From: Cymbomonas tetramitiformis
Taxonomy: Eukaryota > Chlorophyta > Pyramimonadophyceae > Pyramimonadales > Pyramimonadaceae
Reading direction: 5' to 3'
Assembly (NCBI GenBank): GCA_001247695.2
Contig: LGRX02027130.1
Location: 1-64,000, forward strand
DNA length: 64,000 nt
Both the position numbers and the translations under genes were made by a program. Below the pieces are notes generated by a model. The model saw only the letters and a program-made list of their open reading frames with translations, was not told the DNA's origin and searched no databases. This document shows positions 42,844 through 53,587 of the stretch, one piece after another. Position 1 is the stretch's first letter. Each line of letters begins with the position of its first letter.

Positions 42844-42945
42844 AGGGGACCCAGACCCAAGGACTGGGGGGCACGGACCCAAGAACCGTAGAGGGGGACC
42901 CGGACCCGAGGACTGGGGGGCACGGACCCAAGAACCGAGGGCATA
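42844..42945. repeat. Two-fold tandem repeat, about 54 bp units
   Basis: Two similar units share GACTGGGGGGCACGGACCC followed by AAGAACCG. No function assigned. Confidence 0.8.
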
Positions 42946-43037
42946 TCAGCCCGATCTTGTCACAAAGTGCATGCTAACCCCCCTGACTATGTACATAAGG
43001 GCACGCAGGACAGCCTAGCGAGGACGTAGGCGCGCCG

Positions 43038-43720
43038 AAAAGGGGGGGAGAGTTGTACGAGGGTGTATCGCGAGTCAGACGAGAGACAGACGTGTCAGAA
43101 TGACGAGTGACAGCACCGATGACAGTCACCAGTATGACCGAGAGGTATGACGAGGGTGACTGACAGCTTGTGACTTTTTGAACATCTGCAACCACAGCAG
43201 ATCAGGTTGAGAGAATTGGTGGGAAACCATTCCAGAAATGGGGGGAACCATTTAATATTCAAACAGCCACACAGAACTGGAGGGAAACCAGGAGAGCCCC
43301 AGTTCTTGCCACGTCATCAGATCTATGACTATTCAGCAAATCAGAGCAGAGATCATTGTATGACTGGCAGCTGCAGCCCAAGGGCTAAATGACAAGACAG
43401 GTCATAGGATATGTGAACATGAAGTGACTGAGCACGGTGACTGTCGAATTCGGATGAGATCTGAGGGAATTCGAGTCGACATGTTACTACTTAAAGAGCT
43501 GAACAAGCTCTCATGTCAGTTTTTGAATTAGTTACACATTTGCACTAACCTCTGGTGTCTTGTAACTTCAAACAGTGAAAGTTCACCTAAATTATACGAA
43601 ATATCCGACAGAATACAAAGTCTTCCGATATCACCCTATGGTCCCAGTACCATATTACTTGTAAGTGTTACTTGCATACCTGTGAGACTGGTTCAGTCCT
43701 CACAACCGAACACAGTCGTC
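43038..43720 (+). repeat. Possible polypurine tract and LTR
   Basis: A purine run, GAAAAGGGGGGGAGAG (about 43037-43052), is followed by TTGTACGAGGG and about 650 bp of non-coding sequence. The latter includes a short palindrome GAGCTGAACAAGCTC after ACTTAAA (about 43490-43512). This resembles a 3' LTR preceded by its primer site, placed downstream of the gag-like genes and the C5 methyltransferase exon. No second copy of this LTR is visible, so the call is tentative. Confidence 0.3.
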
Positions 43721-43829
43721 CACAAGCCAGCAGCCGTCGGCATCTACGCCGTCACGAATGCGGTTTAAGACTTTTGCGATATACTTTTCGGCAAACTCAT
43801 CTGGGTCACGGGAAACGCTAGGCATTTTC
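43704..43829 (-). CDS. Small unrecognised ORF (41 aa)
   Basis: Minus strand ATG at 43829: MPSVSRDPDEFAEKYIAKVL ending with GDGVDADGCWLVDD-like sequence and a stop. The DGCW motif resembles the start of some HNH nuclease-type proteins, but the rest of such a domain is not seen. Could be an exon or chance. Confidence 0.2.
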
Positions 43830-43884
43830 ACGAGAAAGAGTTGATAGTCAGACAGGCGCGAAAAAGTTATTTTTTGTTTTCAAG

Positions 43885-43965
43885 CGTTGGGGCATACGTA
43901 CTTGGGGCATGCCCGCAGCGCAACGGGCATGTCCCAGCGCTGCGGGCATGCCCCAATCGATGTGT
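43885..43965. repeat. Long imperfect palindrome of GGGGCATGCCCG units
   Basis: GGGGCATGCCCGCAGCGC is followed about 18 nt later by GCGCTGCGGGCATGCCCC, giving a very stable 18-bp hairpin with another GGGCATG-type block in the loop. No gene is seen in 43966-44640. Confidence 0.75.
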
Positions 43966-44648
43966 AGCGCAGAGTGTCGAGTTTCAGAGGGTTATGCGTT
44001 CTCAACAGAAGCCGAGTCAAGATCGAATCTTGGAAGCGAGCAGGTACGATTTCGCCAGAAATCGCCGGCGAGACGAAAGCGACAACGCTTGCGTCACGCG
44101 TTGACGATGTCAGGTCGCGATTTCGGGTCACGATGCGACGACCAGGTCATGACATCCTTCCCACCCAGTGTTCGATAGGCTTTATCAGTAATGCTCGTGC
44201 ATGTAAATAGTAATTGCGAATCGTGCTTCAATCCCACGTATTGTGGGTGGTGTTTTTTTGGTTCTTGACCATATTTGAAACTTGTGAACAGTAGGGATAC
44301 TCTGCATTTTCATCATTCATCACGGTTCATGGCATGATTTGCACTCCCGCTTCAAACTAACCCTAAGTCGTTTCAGCTGAAGTGGCTAAAAATGAGCCAT
44401 CCCGCAGCTGTGGAGCACTGCCCTATGAAGTTTCTTTATGTCTCTTGTTTTGAACATTCTTAATTAAGATAAGTTTGAGCCTACAACACCGTTACCCCGT
44501 GTTATAGTCAATTTTCACTTATTTTCAGTGTGTCGCGGCTTCACGTGACACAAAAATACCCCAAAAACCATTCTAAGCTAGGAGTATGCATGGTCTTTTC
44601 ATAAATTTTCAACTTACCTTGTTATTATATCATATTTTCAACTTCAAA

Positions 44649-44679
44649 ATATGACCACTTCCACGACTCAGATATGCTG
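44649..44679 (+). repeat. 31-bp perfect inverted repeat, left arm
   Basis: The 31 bases starting ATATGACCACTTCC are the exact complement of 48036-48066. The arms lie 3.4 kb apart and may be the TIRs of a DNA element; no clear target duplication was seen at the outer edges. Confidence 0.7.
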
Positions 44680-44979
44680 GAGGTTATATTGGGGGTATAA
44701 CGCCGTAAATTAATAGTTGAACGCCCCCCCCCCGGTTGTGCTTGATATTGGATGGATCAAATGGAACATTCAGACCACCCCTACATTTCAAAAACAATAA
44801 TCCGAAAAATGAAATCACTTTGGCGGGCAAACTGGCTCACTGCACACCGTTAAGGCGATGCTAAGGCGAGCATTTTAATTCGAAGCGCTGTGCACGGCTA
44901 TACCTCGCGAACTTTTCCAATGATTTTGCGAGCAGGTTGCGAGCAGTTTGAACTTAATTATCGTAGCTGACCGGCACGG

Positions 44980-45477
44980 ATGCTGCGAACGCATATTTCG
45001 CCATTCGCGGTATGCGTCCTATTTGGCACTGTGCTGACGAGCCTATTTGCGATTAGTATGCCGAGCAGGAAACCGAAGGCGTGTGCGGTCTTGAATTTTC
45101 CGATAAGTGATAGATGTTCACGTTGCACCTCTAAGACCGCAGGGTGCAGTAACGCGCACTTGTTGCCCCAGCAAGAACCATATGATAGCGAATGGCGGCT
45201 TCCTCGTGGGGCGCCAACCTCGCTCATCCCACCCGAGGCGCCAACGTTGCGTGACCAGAGGGGGCAGGATGCGATCGCTTCCGCTTCGACAGCATCAAAC
45301 AATAAAGCTACTACTGCCAATGCCGCAAGATGCGCATCCTCAGCTGAGACCGTTGTTGAGAATGGTCGAGAAGTTGGTAAAGTCGAAGCCCCGTTAAAGT
45401 GGACAACAAAGAGACGGCGCACAACATCAGACTCGCGTTTAGCTGACGGTGCGCACATCCTTTCTTTACCAACATAA
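44980..45477 (+). CDS. Unrecognised ORF with Cys cluster (165 aa)
   Basis: The frame is open for 165 codons; an internal ATG (45058) gives MPSRKPKACAVLN followed by RCSRCTSKTAGCS, a Cys-rich run. An antisense frame (45458-44958) is equally long. No family recognised; possible gene remnant within the 44649-48066 inverted-repeat interval. Confidence 0.2.
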   Translation: MLRTHISPFAVCVLFGTVLTSLFAISMPSRKPKACAVLNFPISDRCSRCTSKTAGCSNAHLLPQQEPYDSEWRLPRGAPTSLIPPEAPTLRDQRGQDAIASASTASNNKATTANAARCASSAETVVENGREVGKVEAPLKWTTKRRRTTSDSRLADGAHILSLPT

Positions 45478-45479
45478 AG

Positions 45480-46575
45480 TTATCATGCCCAGTATTAAGT
45501 GTGGATGGCCATCTCAGTATGCACGCTCCAACCGTCAGCCACGCGCGCGGGCATGCTTATGTGAGTGGCGTATGCTCATGTGTTGCATTATCATCGATGA
45601 TATGACTGGTGTGTGTACTCGGCATGCAATATTGTCGTATGGCATGTACAACTATAGATAACGAAACAAAGTGATACAACGAAACATTCCTCGTTGATCG
45701 AGGAACTTCATCTGCAGCCACCATAATTGAGGACAAAGACGCCGATACAACCCTGGAGCGTGGGTGATCCACAACGTAAGTCGCCGGCGACGTTTCATTC
45801 CGAAGCAAAAACCGAAGGCATAGAATATCCGCCTCGACCTCGGCCATCTGGGGATATCATAGAAATCAGCCGATTCCAAACGTTCACATCGCGTGGCACA
45901 TGGCAGATTTGTAGCTCAAATGAAGGCTGAATGTGGGGCTGATCGATGGCAGATTTCGAGCTCGAGCAAAGGCTGAACGATGTTGGGCTGATCGATGGCA
46001 ATGTACGTAATATTGATGCATAATGATCGATGCCATTATTCACAAACGACACTCGGCTGACTAATGAACGATGACCCGACATGCAAGTCCACAATTTTGG
46101 CACAGGATGCACATGTGTTGGCGCGCATGTGCAAGCACTGCATGCATGCGATGATGCGCGCCACCTGCGTGCATGATGCGCATCGTCATGTATCCACGCG
46201 CGTGGGTAGTGATCCTGAGCATGCTCTCGCAGTGGCAACGATGTTTCCGCTGCCAACGCGTTTGTGGTATTGTCGTGCATACGAAGAGCGGCAGCCCATT
46301 TGTGATGCATGCAGGCTGCTCTAATACATACAATGTGTGTGTGTGTGTGTGTTTTGTAGAACAGGGTCATGGTGGCGGAGATTGATGAGACGTCATTCAT
46401 GTACGTGTATAAGTGTGTGATGATAAAGGCGTTTTACAAATAATTATGCAGGTTGATCGTAGGGGAGCGAGGTGGATGCGACGTTCTCCGTGCTCCGCTT
46501 TACAACATCTTCGGTTGGTATATTAGTGCGAGCTGCCTCGTTGTTACGCATGGTTGGACACTGTATTACGTATGT
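45480..46575. other. No gene recognised
   Basis: Rich in GCATG/ATGCG words and purine-pyrimidine alternation; a TG microsatellite lies at about 46333-46352. Minus-strand frame 46400-45795 is open for 201 codons but is composed largely of His/Cys/Thr low-complexity sequence and shows no domain. Confidence 0.4.
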
Positions 46576-46837
46576 CAAGGTATGTCTTACGCGAGGTCGA
46601 CTTTACACAAAACTTCTGATTTTCTAGATCGTGAGATATAAGCGATTTAAGTTTCCGCTTATGTATGGTTAAGTATGGGATATAACTTAGCGGTATCGAC
46701 CATAACTTTTCAATGCCTGGGTCAATTGCATACCTGGAGTATGCAATATGTTTAGATTGCTTTGAGCGACATGTTTATCGAATAAAAATATTTTCGGAAG
46801 TTTTGTGTAAAGTCGACCTTGCGTAAGACATACCTTG
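46576..46837. mobile_element. 262-bp MITE
   Basis: TIRs of about 40 bp: CAAGGTATGTCTTACGC then AGGTCGACTTTACACAAAACTTC-type sequence at the left, mirrored at the right with one or two changes. The flanks share ATGT (46572-46575 and 46838-46841), a possible 4-bp duplication. No coding sequence. Confidence 0.8.
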
Positions 46838-47577
46838 ATGTGTGCGATGAGAATAAGCTCGTGCAAACACACACGCACAAAGCACACAACACAAAGCATT
46901 TTTCACATCAACTCGATCACGAATTGTTAATCTGAATAAGTATCCCATCAAGGCATTTTTTTACTCTACCCAGCACAAATATATATTGTATCTCGGTAGG
47001 CTCCTTTTACCATCATTGCCACATGACTATAACACTATATCAAATAGTGTTGCCTCAACGTGCTGCCTCGCACGCGCGCGCACACACACACCACACACAC
47101 CCACCGGACGGTGAGCATCATATCAAGCCCGTTGATACTTGATCGGCTGATGAACGAGGACGGCGTCCACATGACTTCCATCAGATGTTGGTCCGGGTTC
47201 AATCCCCGGCGTTCTGTCAAAGTGAAGTGTGCTTTGACGGTTTTCAGGCCGGATATTGTTTAATTACACTCTGGCTTACTATTGTGTGCATATTGCATAA
47301 TTACTTCTTAAATATAGAATATACATGCGCACGCGCCTTTGTATACCGGGTGTGTCTGTGTGTGGCGCGCGCGTATGTATGTGTGTATGGCACGTGTATG
47401 CATTGGTACAGTGTGAGATAGATTGTGAATCACATGTCCTGGTGTGTATATATATATATACACCCTACCATATATATATATATATATAGTAGGGATCTCA
47501 CTCTACAACCTGCTTGTAATACAAATCATCAAATTATAATGCCCTGCATGATTTTTACAACACACATCACGCTTACA
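46838..47577. other. No gene; microsatellites and palindromes
   Basis: Contains a CA/CG microsatellite (about 47070-47100), a TG/CG-rich stretch (47335-47400) and two TA-rich palindromes (about 47440-47495) flanked by GTGTG/CACCC and CCTACCA/TAGTAGG complementary bases. A T-arm-like CCGGG-TTCAATC-CCCGG occurs at about 47196-47212. Confidence 0.5.
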
Positions 47578-47905
47578 GGTGGAGACCTCAAAGATCGATC
47601 TCCCATTATTAAAAAAGGGTCGGTTATAATGATAAGCTGGTCGAGGCAAACGTTGATGCGATGTAAATTGCTGGATTATGGCCGAAATCGCCATTTGAGG
47701 TCATTTTATGATCTTAAAACCCTAATCATGATGATTGTAAAACGCGGTGTGCATATGAGGACCTCAGATATCGATCTCCCCTTATAAAAACGGTCAGTGA
47801 GATTGATACGCTAATCAAGGCAAGCGTTAACGGAGTGTAAATTGCCAAATTAAGGCCGGAATCGCCATTTGAGGTCATTTTGCAACCCTACTAAATGCTC
47901 TGATT
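47578..47905. repeat. Direct duplication, about 176-bp unit
   Basis: Two units, about 47578-47750 and 47754-47905, share GAGGACCTCAxAxATCGATCTCCC-type starts and CGCCATTTGAGGTCATTTT ends. A weaker third start occurs near 47930. Confidence 0.75.
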
Positions 47906-48035
47906 AGGGTCGTGTAACATCGAATTGGCATGTGGGCACATCAAATATCGTGTCCGCACTATCGAACATGTTTAATAAGAATGATAACGCGTAGTGGGCA
48001 CGCTTCAAATGGCCCAATAAAGTTTTTGGCAGTTT

Positions 48036-48066
48036 CAGCATATCTGAGTCGTGGAAGTGGTCATAT
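48036..48066 (-). repeat. 31-bp perfect inverted repeat, right arm
   Basis: Exact complement of 44649-44679. The interior next to the arm differs between the two ends, so identity is confined to these 31 bases. Confidence 0.7.
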
Positions 48067-48296
48067 GTGAGTATCGCAATAATCTTGTCTTTTAAACAAA
48101 TTTCAGATATCCCAACTTTTCAGCCATCGTGGAGTGTTTTTGGCTATTTTTCGGCTGTAAATCAAACTTTCTTAACAAAGTTCGTTTGTAATCATGGATA
48201 CCACATCTATATGGCCCTTGGAACCAAAATTCCGCAAAAAAATACCCTGTCTCATTTGAGTCTCATTTGCCGGTTCCAGTCTCATTTCTGCGATTC

Positions 48297-48879
48297 TGTC
48301 AGGGTCATGACCGGTGACATATGTGTCATACATGTCATACGTGTCATACCTGTCAGACATGTCATACCATGTCATGTCATGTCGAGTCATGTCATATATT
48401 ATAATGACAGACAGTCGTTAGTACGGTCGACTATGACTGTACATGTCGTCAGATGATAAGTCACATCATCTGTCATTATTCAAGGAAAGACTTGAATGAC
48501 ACCTGTCATCGAGAGTTCGTATGTCGAACTCGAAGATGGCAAAGCAAGATACGATCTTGAAGTAACAAACAAGAAATCATCTTCGCTTCAAGCATGTGCG
48601 GAACAAGCATGCGCAGTATTATGGGGCGAACGTATTATTCGTTCTGACGATACTGGTCGAGCAATGTCTCGGGTTCACAACCCAATGGCGGTACCATCTA
48701 TGCGATGGGAGACATTCGGTATTTAGATGAGCTAGCGTTGTGCTAGAGGCAGCATCTTCTCACAGAAGTCACTGCACTCATCCCGTTCATAACTCGCACG
48801 TGTGTTACAATCCAATAACACCGCGCTTTCTATTATTATATTATTGATATATTGAGGGCTCGCATATCAGCCCGTATCA
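48297..48879 (+). repeat. LTR C (plus orientation; candidate 5' LTR)
   Basis: Begins TGTCAGGGTCATGACC and ends CCCGTATCA. No polypurine tract precedes it, but a TGG-starting primer-site candidate follows two bases after the end and family-related internal sequence lies downstream to 52338. This fits a 5' LTR. It keeps the conserved hairpins (48477-48538) and the three-way junction (48663-48716). Confidence 0.7.
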
Positions 48880-48881
48880 GA

Positions 48882-48900
48882 TGGTATTCTAGCTCGTCAG
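48882..48900 (+). promoter_or_regulatory. Candidate primer binding site
   Basis: TGGTATTCTAGCTCGTCAG begins 2 nt after LTR C. A PBS normally starts TGG, complementary to a tRNA CCA end. The matching tRNA cannot be named from this sequence. Confidence 0.35.
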
Positions 48901-51900
48901 GCACGAGAAACGAGAACTCAAGTGACTGCAGCGCGTAGATATCAATAATTTTGTGTTGACAGGTTGCGGAGCTCAAGCACATAAGGCGACGCAGTCGAAT
49001 AATACGAATAATTGATATATCGCATATACCGCTGCAATAGCGAAGACAATGCGCGAGATAATTGTCGCATTCGCAGGATCGCACATACAGCTGATCATCA
49101 AATTTACTGTACGAAAAGGTGTGCACGAGGCATAAAAATGCTCTATGGTCACATACACGCACAGAATGATTTGCAGTTTTTGAGAAATGTATACTGTACG
49201 ACGATCATACATTCGCGAGATATCGATTCGCAGCTGAAAGCATGCGCGTCAATCACATGTACTCGCATAAGTGATTCGCAATCAGAAGTATGCGCGGCAA
49301 GCACATACACGCGCATGGATGATTCGCAGTTGAAAATTACGCAGAATGAGATACGGCATAGAAATCATCGACGGATTTATGATCCGCGCACAAGTCAGCA
49401 TAAGTCAGCGCTCGTATCATGCGCTGAGAAATGGCGACGATATATGCTTTTCATCAGCAACGCGCTCGATTGCATAAATTTACATGCAGCGTGCTACGAT
49501 CATCTTGCAATTTTACGATGATGATGTCAAAATATTGCTACGATCATTTGTGCATTACATGCTCGCGTCAATATACTCTGCAAAACATTTGTATACTCGC
49601 AGAGATATTTTGGATGGACGCACAATTGATGCATGATCACCATAGTGCAGCATTTCACACTATATCATGATGGCTGCAAAGATATTACAAAATACTCATT
49701 GTCAGAAATTGTATACTTATTTGAATTGTTGTATACATCTTCATGATCTGCAACAATATAGTGTGCAAGATATATGTGTACATCTTCATTATCTGCAGCA
49801 AAATAGTGTGCAGGATATGTGTGTACTGAGATTGCAATTATTGCAACACACACACACACACACACACTCATGCACTAATACTCCACTTTCAGCATTTTCT
49901 AACATGCAGCATATAGTGAATACATGCAGCATTACATCACATATACACTATACTGAGTGACTGCAACATTAAATTGTGCATGCATCACCAGAACAGCTTG
50001 ATCACGATACCAGCTGTAGTATATATATATCCAGTTTGATCACGTTAACAACTGGAACACTAGCATATTTCAAATATTGAACATTGCACGAGCATTTTGC
50101 AGTGCATGCTAAGTTATATTAGAACCATGTTAGCATAAGGTGCCTGAAAGTAGTCTTAACATCATAACTAGCTCGTCATGTCCCGGTGGAGCCGAGATGC
50201 TCTTCGGATCACATGCACGTTCTATGATGGATTACTGGATGGAATACTCACCAGAGCTACATGTAAAATCAACCAGCAACTCATTATTGTGAATGAGATT
50301 ATTTCAGGATTACAATAACTTCTAACCTGATATATATCATGCTAGATTCATTCAGTACATGGTATGCTGATTACCATTCTGCATGAAAATTATCTGGGAA
50401 TATTGTAATACCAGAAGTTATCTTCCTGTAAGTGTGTAAAGTGAACACACACACACACTGGCAAAAGTAATAATCAGCAGTACTACACATTGCACACACA
50501 CTGACATTTACTGTATGTATTGACATTCACTGACTCAGAGTGAATTGATCAACTATAATGTCTATTATGTGCATGATAATATGGATACCATTCCACAAAC
50601 ACATGTGCGTGTGGAATGTCAGAGATGGCGATACATATGGGAGCAGGATAAGACAACATGCTGTAGGGCTGGATGGAGTTATCTCCAGACCCGAAGGCAG
50701 AATACTGTGCTCATTACAACAGCTGGTAACTGTTGAGCACAATCCATTCACTCTCACACATCGCTGGAACAACAACAACCACTATACTGCATTCTGACAA
50801 ATGACTCAGTATTGATCAGCACAAAAGCATGTACCTAACCAGATCAGAACATACATATATTGAGCTGACATAGGTTGTTGTGGACATACACACACATATA
50901 TATGTGTTGTGCTAAACTGCTTTGATTATAATCAAGCTATGTCCAGATATGTTTGAAATTTAGAGATATCATTTTGATATACTCTTAGAGCACAGTCATA
51001 TGCTCAAACATATCATAGGTTGATAAGTTATCACTAAAGTGGATAATCCGCTTATAGTTGGTATACCTAAATATCATCAGGGAGTGCATTTACTTCCATG
51101 GGTTTCAAATCAGTAAAACCCACAGATATGATCAACCACAAATGTTGACATACAGGAATATTCACTTTTATGCCATGAAAATTGTCATGTGCAAAGGTGA
51201 AGTGAGTTGCAGTACTTCTGTACTTTGCAGCTTACACACACAGAGAGATATATTACTATGGAAAACAATAAATAAGCCGAAAAACGGCCAAATGGGTGAA
51301 ATTCGTTTGCGATAGATTTGAAAATTGAAAATTCGACCCTATTTTATTTGATATTATGATTTTATACCTATTAAGGTATCAGAAAATCATGACGGCCATA
51401 GTCATATCTCGTGTAACACCCTAGATAGCAGGTGTGGAATATATAGGGGTGTACATATCGGCTGTAACGAAATGCGTGAAAAGTTCACACGTTTGATTTC
51501 AAAATGAAAAATTCGGGTTGATTTCTTTTGCTGATCTGATTATTCAGCTATCAACAAATATTCCCTGATTTATGCAGCACTTGTAACACCCTGGAACACC
51601 CCTAAAATTAAATGTGTGTGTCAGGGGTGTAACATACTTCCTGCAAATCACGTAACATTCAATGTGACATTAAATGCAATTTTGCTTAAAAACGTTTGCA
51701 AAATATTTATACTGCTTTGATTTAACCTATTTTAGGGTTACTAATATCAAGTAACACCCTAAACACACTGTTGGGGATATGGGCCAATGTAACGTAACAT
51801 GCCCTAAATGCCACTTAAATATTGGATACACTTCGTGTTTAACGTAAATATATCATGCTGTAATCAGCACAGACATGATAATATTTCGGGCAACAACCCA

Positions 51901-52338
51901 AGAACTGTTGGGCAACAACCCTAAAACTGTATGAGCTGCTTCCTACAAGGACTGCAAGCTATAAGCTATAAGTTGTAAGCTATAAGTTATAAGGTATATA
52001 GGCAACTGACCTGCCTATGCGTTCACACTTCCTCAAGGAGGGAAGAAGGTGGATAGGATCGCATACATATCCATTTTATATTCCGATCTGGTGATTTCTG
52101 ATGGATTGCTTTTGATAAAATCACTGCATCCACATGTAACGTTGAAATCTGTACAACGTTAAATCCACCATCACTAACAAAGTGTAAACTCGGATGGGAA
52201 ACTATATCCCAATGACTATAAGTTGACTCTTGCTCAGCATTTACATCCTCGAGTAAGTTTGGAATGTCGAACTATATACATAACATATAACCTGATACCA
52301 TGCTTAATTGCATATCCTGGATCAGAAAATGATAGTTA
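48901..52338 (+). mobile_element. Internal region of LTR element C, 5' part
   Basis: Non-coding. 49205-49350 holds about three 50-bp units around GATTCGCA(G/A). 49730-49830 holds a two-fold repeat around CATCTTCATNATCTGCA. A CA microsatellite lies at 49846-49868. 50400-52338 is inverted relative to 33950-32100 of copy B. Short frames are chance. Purine tracts such as CAAGGAGGGAAGAAGG (about 52034) recur in other copies. Confidence 0.6.
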
Positions 52339-52347
52339 TATAATGTA
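52339..52347. repeat. Target duplication, left copy (TATAATGTA)
   Basis: The nine bases recur at 57152-57160 on the other side of the DNA element. The minus-strand copy B has the uninterrupted site at about 32085-32100. Confidence 0.85.
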
Positions 52348-52664
52348 CATTTTACACATCAGACGAGGTTACGAGGTAAAATTTTCGGAATTTCGTCGTT
52401 TTTTTCTACAAACCCGTCAAAACGACCCCTTCATATTGTGCTGATTTCTCCAGTTTCACAAGGGAAATTGTGCTTTGTATTCATGCTTTTTTTGTGGAAG
52501 GGTAGATGTGATAATTCATAATATAGAGCATAATTTTGTGCTCGGATTCTTGCGTTTTAATACAAGCCATATAATCAATTTTTTAAGTCACAACGCATAC
52601 AAATTGCGGGTTATTTCTACTTTAGGCTTCAACCAAGATTGTTGGTACAGGTAGTCAAGGAAAA

Positions 52665-52955
52665 TAGCCGGCTTACAACAAAATTACAATGGACCAACTC
52701 AGTTCGGCAATTGCAGTACCTTAATACTAACGCAGCAAAGCTGCCCCTTCTCGACTCGCACGGAACATTCCTAAGGCAATTCTTACACCTCAATACTAAC
52801 GCAGCGGAGCTGCCCCTTCTCGACTCATGCAAGACTTTCCTCTCGAGTAACACAATCACATCATTATGCCGCGGCTCCTTGCTTGTGGCCACCACGTGCT
52901 GCGGCAAAAGCTGAGTTCTACAGCTCTCCATCCTTTGGGACCTTCCCGCTTACAC
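52665..52955 (+). repeat. Subterminal inverted repeat, left
   Basis: Contains, from outside inward, CGGCTTACAAC, two copies of the CTAACGCAGC-GAGCTGCCCC block, and GGGACCTTCCCGCTTACAC. The right-hand repeat has the same blocks in inverted order, so the two could pair or bind the same protein. Confidence 0.85.
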
Positions 52956-53080
52956 TTTGCCATCTGTTGCTGAGCTTCTCATTCCCGGAAGGTCAACGCG
53001 CCGGACTTCCTTAGCAACTCCGCGGTCAACTCCACATCCGGGTGCACTTGGATGTCCGTCGGCTTAGGTGCTATTTATGT

Positions 53081-53225
53081 CTTAACATTAATGTCAAAAG
53101 TCAGCCGATGCAGCAATATTTCCTGGAAAAACAGTTGATCTCGCCTGTTCTAACATTAATGTCAAAAGTCAGCCGATGCAGCAATATTTCCTGGAAAAAC
53201 AGTTGATCCCGCCTGTTTTAACATT
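53081..53225. repeat. Direct duplication, about 70-bp unit
   Basis: Two nearly identical units contain CATTAATGTCAAAAGTCAGC followed by GATGCAGCAATATTTCC; a third partial start follows. It lies in the leader of the methyltransferase gene. Confidence 0.85.
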
Positions 53226-53587
53226 AATGTCAGAAGTCTGAACTTGCATGGAGTTCTATTTACTGATTGTGTGCTCCTAAAGTTTTCTTTGTTGTCTTTT
53301 AATTTGTTGCAGAGATTTGTTTAGAGGCGTGCGCGCCTTTCAAAGAAGACGTGCAATGAACCGAGAAGCTGAAAGAATTAGGATCAACAGAGAAATTACT
53401 AGACGTAGGCGTAGCATTTTAGACAGGGGGTTTTAAGACTTTTAACATGTATTTTTATTGAAAATTATGTTTGCCTTTCAGCTTTAAATATGTTTGCATC
53501 GACGGCCATGGCCGTCACGCTTTTTACGAACACGCTTTCAACAATGGATGCCATCTCCGTCGTAAAGAAGTCAACGCGGGGGAAAAG

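Noticed and set aside
45795..46400. 201-codon minus-strand frame
   Set aside because: Composition is low-complexity (His, Cys, Thr, Ser) and no motif or splice context supports it.
47125..47215. tRNA gene suggested by a perfect T arm at 47196-47212
   Set aside because: No matching acceptor, D and anticodon arms could be fitted at proper spacing.
48297..48879. Solo LTR interpretation for LTR C
   Set aside because: No 5-bp duplication is seen at its edges, and a PBS candidate plus family-related internal sequence follow it, so a 5' LTR is preferred.
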